64,000 nucleotides of DNA from Lineus longissimus. Taxonomy: Eukaryota > Nemertea > Pilidiophora > Heteronemertea > Lineidae. The notes under the pieces were generated by a model, which saw nothing but the letters and a program-made list of their open reading frames with translations, did not search any database and was not told the origin of the DNA. A program made the translations under genes and the position numbers. The stretch lies in the NCBI RefSeq assembly GCF_910592395.1, contig NC_088310.1, positions 9,309,501 to 9,373,500 on the forward strand. Direction: 5' to 3'. This document shows positions 57,381 through 64,000 of the stretch, in pieces; within the stretch, counting starts at the first letter, position 1, and every line of letters begins with the position of its first letter.

Positions 57381-58650
57381 AGAAACCTGCCTAAATTCTG
57401 CAAACTGACTGAGGGTGCAAACCAGGGACTTCTTGATCAATTCATGTTTTAGTAATTACTATAATTTGCCCTTTAAATAATATTTGTAGGCCTATTTCGT
57501 ACAATGCTTCAGAGCATGTTTTTACATGGATTGAAGCACTTTAAAATATGGCATATTGTTATTATTATTATTGTTATCACAAGCCGAGATTCTGAGCGAC
57601 TAGTCTACTTAAATCTCTAACTGCATATTCCCATGCTCATCTCCTTCAAACAATTGAGAAGACGTCTAGCTTTGTTGTGACTTTCTACATTGACGTCACA
57701 ACATCTTCTTTGACAAAACCTGCAGGATAAATCAACTTGGAAATGGAGCCTCTGATGCGTGCTGAGAATTGGGTGTGGTTCTTCCTCGAGTGCTGTATCT
57801 TTCATGCTGAGAAAAGGAATTAATCGCCTGGAAGTCCTCCTTAGATGCTGCTCTGACTAAAGCTCCATTGTGTGTGCCTATTCTGTTGCATGCTAATACC
57901 TAACCTATCATTGCCTGTTGTGGCATGAAAACAAAGTGTTCATATTGCTTAGCAACGTAAGAACAAATGTCACAAGGTCTTAACAGATCGAGTCGGAACA
58001 AATTTTCAGATTGTCTCACTTCAGGTATATTCAAAGGAAACTGGAATGACTACTGATAAATATTCAAAATTGTTGTTGAACATCTGCTGTCTGCAATTAT
58101 AATCAGCCACTAAAGGTTCCCTTTCATTTACTCTGAAGAAGTTTGCATTCATCTTTCCTCAAACAACTGTTGGTCAGATGGGGAGATTAGCTCCAGAAAG
58201 CATTCTGGAAAAGAGTTGGATAGTGCTGGTATATCCTTTCGTCTGACCAGATATAGAAAAAAGTGCAAGGAAATGTTTTGTTGTTGGTGATAAATATTAA
58301 CCAGTCGATTGCAAATTTCACTGAGTTAAACCTCTGTCTGCCTGAGGGATTCTGAAGGTTTTTTGTGTCAACTGTGTGAAAGAAAACGATAGACAAATTC
58401 TTTTCTAAGATGCAGCAGAAGGTGAAAGGGACATCAAATGTCACCCATTGTCATTTGTCAGGAAACGTTCCTCAGCAAATCAGCTATGGAGGATGTTTGA
58501 AGAAGACCAGGGCCATCACATCTGGGTCAATATTTATCAACACGAAACCTTTCTTCGAATAAAGTGCAGGCTGCCATCTACCTCAGTGTGCTCTGGGAAC
58601 TGTCAACAAAGGCGGTAAACGAGATGTATAATGAGAAAGGATGGTGGAAG
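57381..58650. other. No gene recognised
   Basis: Frames are 85 codons or fewer with no motif. A short ATT-rich stretch lies near 57560. Confidence 0.4.
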
Positions 58651-59170
58651 GAGGTCTGCTCTCAGGGTTATAAGACATCAGACGACGCCTGCTCTCAAGG
58701 TTGTAAGACATCAGACAATGCCTGCTCTCAGGGTTATAAGACATCAGACGACGTCTGCTCTCAGGGTTGTAAGACCTCGGACAATGTGAGCTCTCAGGGT
58801 TGTAAGACATCAGATGACGTCTGCTCTCAGGGTTGTAAGACATCAGACATTGTCTGATGTCAGACGTTAGATGACATCTGCTCTCAGGGTTGTAAGACTT
58901 CGGACGACATCTGCTCTCAGGGTTGTAAGACTTCAGACGACATCTGCTCTCAGGGTTGTAAGACTTCAGATGACATCTGCTCTCAGGGTTGTAAGACATC
59001 AGACGACGCCTGCTCTCAAGGTTGTAAGACATCAGACAATGCCTGCTCTCAAGGTTGTAAGACATCAGACAACGTCTGCTCTCAGGGTTGTAAGACTTCA
59101 GACAACGTCTCCCAAAGGGTTGTAAGGCTTCAGACAACGCCAGCTCTCAGGGTTGTAAGACTTCAGAAGG
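58651..59170. repeat. 33-bp minisatellite, about 16 copies, open on both strands
   Basis: Units built on GCTCTCAGGGTTGTAAGAC with a variable AxATCAGACxAxxTCT remainder. Because 33 is a multiple of three and the unit lacks stops in one frame of each strand, long frames exist both ways: plus 58564-58857 and 58871-59125 with CSQGCKTSDDV repeats, and minus 58583-59137 (184 codons) with SRRCLMSYNPE repeats. No flanking gene structure supports translation. A perfect local palindrome lies at 58839-58861. Confidence 0.9.
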
Positions 59171-59848
59171 CGTATTTTGGGATTTTCCGCTGGAAATTTC
59201 AAAAGTATGACTAACGACAATACAATCTTATCCATGGCTTGGTCTTCAGACCATGGTCTCCCCTGCTCATCAATGCACCTGATGTTATTCCAGATTATCC
59301 CTTTCTGTGGTTCCAGTCTGACCAAGAACAAAACAATCTAATTCATAGCCTGGTCCGGAGACGATGGCCTCCCCTTCTAATCAATGAAAGCGCTCTCATT
59401 CCCTTTCTGTGCGGCTTAAGTCAGATCTGATGGCCATGTCCAAGAACAATACAAATATCGAACCAATTGCTTGGTCTTAATGGTTTCTCTTGGTGATTGA
59501 TGCTGGCTGAATGATATTCTATTTTCTTTGTGAGCTAAATAATCATTAGGATTGAGACAGCAATAACCTAGTGGTTCTCTAGTCCCTGCTGATAGCATGT
59601 GAATTACTTCTTAGAACGCTGAGAAAAAGGGCATGTTTTTTATTTCTATTTCGATGGACAGCATCCTGGCTTTGGTTTCCTGTCTAGCATTTGCTGGTGC
59701 ATACAGACCTTCAGGTTTCAACGATCGACTGCCTCTGACTGTTCTGCAATGGGGCTTGTTTTTTGGGGGTTGGAGGGGCATTTAGATGACCCAAGTGGCA
59801 AAGATGTTGCCATTGAGGGACAATGCTGCTTCAGGTCACCACCAGACA
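59171..59848. other. No gene recognised
   Basis: Two similar stretches (CTTATCCATGGCTTGGTCTT at about 59228, and ATTCATAGCCTGGTCCGGAG at about 59340) suggest a diverged duplication with a period near 112. Frames are short. Confidence 0.35.
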
Positions 59849-60082
59849 CCTTTAAAGGCAGTTCCTTAAATATTTTAAATTTGTAATTCAATTTGAAAAA
59901 TTTCAAATTGTGTAAATACGTACAAAATATTTATTTCAACAATGAAGTTGTGTAGAAAGATATACAAATGTAATAAACACCAAGTTCTAGTAAGTTTGTA
60001 TGCATGATAACTGCTCTTTCACATCGTGAAGAACTCTATTTTCCTGGACCACCAGTAATTATGAAGGGCATACCCCTTTATC
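59849..60082 (+). repeat. Family C dispersed repeat, copy 7
   Basis: Complete copy from CCTTTAAAGGC to GGGCATACCCCTTT. It includes TCAAATTGTGTAAATACG, ATTTCAACAATGAAG, TATGCATGATAACTGC and TTCCTGGACCACCAG. Confidence 0.7.
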
Positions 60083-61611
60083 ATATAGCTGAACAAATAT
60101 GTTGTTGTGTAAATATTGATGATGCCAAATAACTCTAAAAACCCATCAGGATTTAGGAGATGAGTTATTAATCATTGTTTTGACAGGCGGCTTTGGTTGT
60201 CAGAATAAGACATATGTTTTACTTACCAAATCACCCTACATGTACTTATTTATATGAAATCAAGTGTTAAATTTGAATTGACTGATTCAAACTCTTCTGC
60301 TGAAATTCCCTAGGAATCATTAGCCAATCTTAGAATGCCATTTGAATCCAATGCCTTTTGCCATTTGAATCCATTTCTTATGGATACTGGCAGAAAAACA
60401 CTAACGAACCACCAATGTATTCATCATCATTCATCGCAAATGGGAAGCTGAGATAAAGAGATATTTATTCAGAAATGTATTATCAGAACCGAACGGTCTG
60501 ACCAGCAGTTGGGAATAAACTGCTGGTCTGACCTTTAGACAGGTGGCTGTGATCTGATGCGAGGTAGTTGGCCAGGCTATCGCTGGTAATAGAGGAGGCT
60601 CATTTTGTCAAACGCCAGTGGTAGACATATTTTACCCCGCCCACTCTGTATATTTCTATGCTTTCATAGTTAGACGTCGCCTGTATCTTCACAAGAATTT
60701 TAAAATTCTAAGTCAGACCTGATATAATAAAGTCATCGTCATTGTCGAAGGTCAGAAAGCTTTAGTAATCAGTACATTCTTGAGTGTTTGGAATACTTTT
60801 CATAGGCAATTCCTTTGGCTGGGTTCATATTGTGACTTGCACAAGTTGTAAAACTTTACTTTTAGAATGAACTAACCTGAAACGTCCTTGCGGGTGCTAG
60901 ATTGTGGGTGCCATTGGTTCTCCAGAAAGGTTTCTGGATAAGCTAGGTAATAATGTGTAAATGTGTAAAGCATTAACTTCTTGATCATGTTAATTGACAT
61001 TCCTACACCAGAAGACGAAGAAGAAACACTTCGAAAATTTGCAGACTATTTTTACTTGAACATGTTGAAGTGCATATCCATAAAGAACTCACTATCTGAT
61101 TATAAAGCACTTTGAGACAGTAGATAGTCCAGTGAAAAGTGCTGTGTAAAAAGTCACTGTCATTATTATCATTAGGGCCTACTAACTTCCAAAGAGCAGG
61201 CTGTATAAACGTGAACCCTATATTGACTGGCTGTAGGAGGTGGCAGTGTATCAAAAAATGCAACTGATGAACCACGTTACCTTCTTGCCAGCATCAAAAA
61301 TGCTTAACTGACTCTGAAGGTGATGACATGTGAATACTTTATGCAACATTGTCACCATGTACGAGTGAGTTTCCAGGAAATCTCCGTCAGGTTATGAAGG
61401 TCTTGTCATCCTTGATGCTAATGGGTGTTTGTGGATATCAGTGATAAATGATTTATTCATGCTGCTTTATTCCATAGACACCCATGTCAGTGTTTTACGA
61501 TACACTCTTGTTGGGATGCTGACAATAAACATGGATCCTATCAGACATATCCCTGTTTTTGCATAGATCATGTTTAAAGTGCATGCAGTTAACCCTAAGG
61601 TGCAATTTATG
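60083..61611. other. No gene; one strong hairpin
   Basis: A 16-bp-arm hairpin lies at 60495-60533. A 90-codon minus frame (61003-61275) and a 61-codon minus frame have no motif. Confidence 0.35.
60495..60533. other. Hairpin with 16-bp arms
   Basis: GGTCTGACCAGCAGTT (60495-60510) and AACTGCTGGTCTGACC (60518-60533) pair with one mismatch around a 7-nt loop. Confidence 0.8.
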
Positions 61612-64000
61612 CATGTTGGATCATACTCTGACATCATCATAAAACACAGCATGTTGGATCTGGCTCATACCTTATCATCAAACACAGCATGTTGGACCTG
61701 GCTCTGACATCATCATCAAACACAGCATGTTGGATCTGGCTCATACCTTATCATCAAACACAGCATGTTGGATCTGGCTCATACATCATCATCAAACATA
61801 ACATGTTGGATCTGGCTCATACATCATCGTCAAACACAGCATGTTGGATCTGGCTCATACATCATCATCAAACACAGCTTGTTGGATCTGGCTCATACCT
61901 CATCATCAAACACAGCTTGTTGGATCTGGCTCATACATCATCATCAAGCACAGCATGTTGGATCTGGCTCATACATCATCATCAAACACAGCTTGTTGGA
62001 TCTGGCTCATACCTTTTCATCAAACACAGCATGTTGGATCTGGCTCATACCTTATCATCAAACACAGCATGTTGGACCTGGCTCTGACATCATCATCAAA
62101 CACAGCATGTTGGATCTGGCTCATACCTTATCATCAAACACAGCATGTTGGATCTGGCTCATACATCATCATCAAACATAACATGTTGGATCTGGCTCAT
62201 ACATCATCGTCAAACACAGCATGTTGGATCTGGCTCATACATCATCATCAAACACAGCTTGTTGGATCTGGCTCATACCTCATCATCAAACACAGCTTGT
62301 TGGATCTGGCTCATACATCATCATCAAGCACAGCATGTTGGATCTGGCTCATACATCATCATCAAACACAGCTTGTTGGATCTGGCTCATACCTTTTCAT
62401 CAAACACAGCATGTTGGATCTGGCTCATACATCATCATCAAACATGACATGTTGGATCTGGCTCTGACATCATCATCAAACATAGCATGTTGGATCTGGC
62501 TCTGACGTCATCATCAAACATAGCATGTTGGATCTGGTTCTGACATCATCATCAAACACAGCTTGTTGGATCTGGCTCATACCTTTTCATCAAACACAGC
62601 ATGTTGGATCTGGCTCATACATCATCATCAAACATGACATGTTGGATCTGGCTCTGACATCATCATCAAACATAGCATGTTGGATCTGGCTCATACATCA
62701 TCATCAAACACAGCTTGTTGGATCTGGTTCTGACATCATCATCAAACACAGCATGTTGGATCTGGCTCTGACGTCATCATCAAACATAGCATGTTGGATC
62801 TGGGTCTGACATCATCATCAAGCACATCATGTTGGATCTGGCTCATACATCATCATCAAACACAGCTTGTTGGATCTGGCTCTGACGTCATCATCAAACA
62901 TAGCATGTTGGATCTGGCTCATACCTTATCATCAAGCACATCATATTGGATCTGGCTCATACATCATCGTCAAACACAGCATGTTGGATCGTGCTCATAC
63001 CTTTTCATCAAACATAGCATGTTGGATCTGGCTCATACATCATCATCAAACATAACATGTTGGATCTGGCTCATACATCATCGTCAAACACAGCATGTTG
63101 GATCTGGCTCATACATCATCATCAAACACAGCTTGTTGGATCTGGCTCATACCTCATCATCAAACACAGCTTGTTGGATCTGGCTCATACATCATCATCA
63201 AGCACAGCATGTTGGATCTGGCTCATACATCATCATCAAACACAGCTTGTTGGATCTGGCTCATACCTTTTCATCAAACACAGCATGTTGGATCTGGCTC
63301 ATACATCATCATCAAACATGACATGTTGGATCTGGCTCTGACATCATCATCAAACATAGCATGTTGGATCTGGCTCATACATCATCATCAAACACAGCTT
63401 GTTGGATCTGGTTCTGACATCATCATCAAACACAGCATGTTGGATCTGGCTCTGACGTCATCATCAAACATAGCATGTTGGATCTGGCTCTGACATCATC
63501 ATCAAGCACATCATGTTGGATCTGGCTCATACATCATCATCAAACACAGCTTGTTGGATCTGGCTCTGACGTCATCATCAAACATAGCATGTTGGATCTG
63601 GCTCATACCTTATCATCAAGCACATCATATTGGATCTGGCTCATACATCATCGTCAAACACAGCATGTTGGATCGTGCTCATACCTTTTCATCAAACACA
63701 GCATGTTGGATCTGGCTCATACATCATCATCAAACATAACATGTTGGATCTGGCTCATACATCATCGTCAAACACAGCATGTTGGATCTGGCTCATACAT
63801 CATCATCAAACACAGCTTGTTGGATCTGGCTCATACCTCATCATCAAACACAGCTTGTTGGATCTGGCTCATACATCATCATCAAGCACAGCATGTTGGA
63901 TCTGGCTCATACATCATCATCAAACACAGCTTGTTGGATCTGGCTCATACCTTATCATCTAACACAGCTTGTTGGATCTGGCTCATACCTTATCATCAAG
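61612..64000 (+). repeat. 38-bp satellite array, about 63 copies, continuing past the window
   Basis: Units start CATGTTGGATCTGGCTC (or CTTG...) and end CATCATCAAACACAG, with a few recurrent variants at fixed positions. The first unit (61612) is degenerate and the array is otherwise uninterrupted to the right edge. Exact higher-order blocks are visible: a 10-unit block (380 bp) at 61650-62029 and 62030-62409, and an 18-unit block (684 bp) at 62562-63245 and 63246-63929. All plus frames are open for long stretches because the unit lacks stops in every plus frame; these are not genes by any other sign. Confidence 0.95.

Noticed and set aside
58583-59137. 184-residue repeat protein on the minus strand as a gene
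   Set aside because: Both strands are open because of the 33-bp period; there is no promoter, splice or homology support. Kept as a repeat and a finding only.
61612-64000. CRISPR array (regular short repeats)
   Set aside because: Units are contiguous 38-bp tandem copies with no unique spacers and no cas genes; the sequence context is an animal nuclear genome.

Overview
The window looks like repeat-rich, intergenic or intronic nuclear DNA from a marine invertebrate animal. The base composition is AT-rich, the open frames are short and scattered, there are no bacterial-style operons, and animal-type transposons are everywhere. The abundant Helitron-like elements (AGCTCACCTC 5' hairpin, GTC/CGT microsatellite, GGGCCTCTTG-type 3' end) resemble elements I know from molluscs, brachiopods and other lophotrochozoans. 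That placement is an inference. I find no host protein-coding gene that I would defend. The only convincing protein homology is a 5'-truncated, stop-interrupted LINE reverse-transcriptase tail near the left edge (137-1412, minus).

Layout. 0-15 kb: the LINE fragment with a 12-bp target-site duplication, a Helitron-like fragment (2.25-2.54 kb), a 950-bp hAT-like element with 26-bp perfect inverted ends (6155-7107), two young tandem duplications (7.6 and 12.4 kb), a 1.5-kb Helitron-like element (8935-10457), a decayed hAT-like MITE (13.3 kb) and a (GAT)n tract. 15-25 kb: MITEs of three families and a degraded SINE, then a diverged 340-390-bp tandem triplication (23.7-24.66 kb). 25-33 kb: two Helitron-like elements of a second subfamily (25387-26233 and 31257-32936) and a short one of the first (27853-28140). 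33-46 kb: a 57-bp minisatellite, an inverted-end element flanked by TTAA that holds a broken coding fragment, a tRNA-derived SINE, pogo-like MITEs, and diverged 150-350-bp tandem arrays. 45.8-55 kb: two nearly identical 1.1-kb Helitron-like elements, an eight-copy ~187-bp satellite, and a 97-bp-arm snapback MITE nested in another repeat. 55-64 kb: a 132-136-bp array, a 33-bp minisatellite open on both strands, and a 38-bp satellite with higher-order structure that runs off the right edge.

There is no pathway to describe. The biology here is transposon structure and local tandem amplification. The most informative signals are: a 3' hairpin in the Helitron-like elements whose stem changes are compensated between copies; a composite nuclear-receptor-like motif carried as a repeated module by the same elements; a paralogous empty site that fixes one insertion boundary; a snapback MITE; and a 38-bp satellite organised in exact 10-mer and 18-mer blocks.
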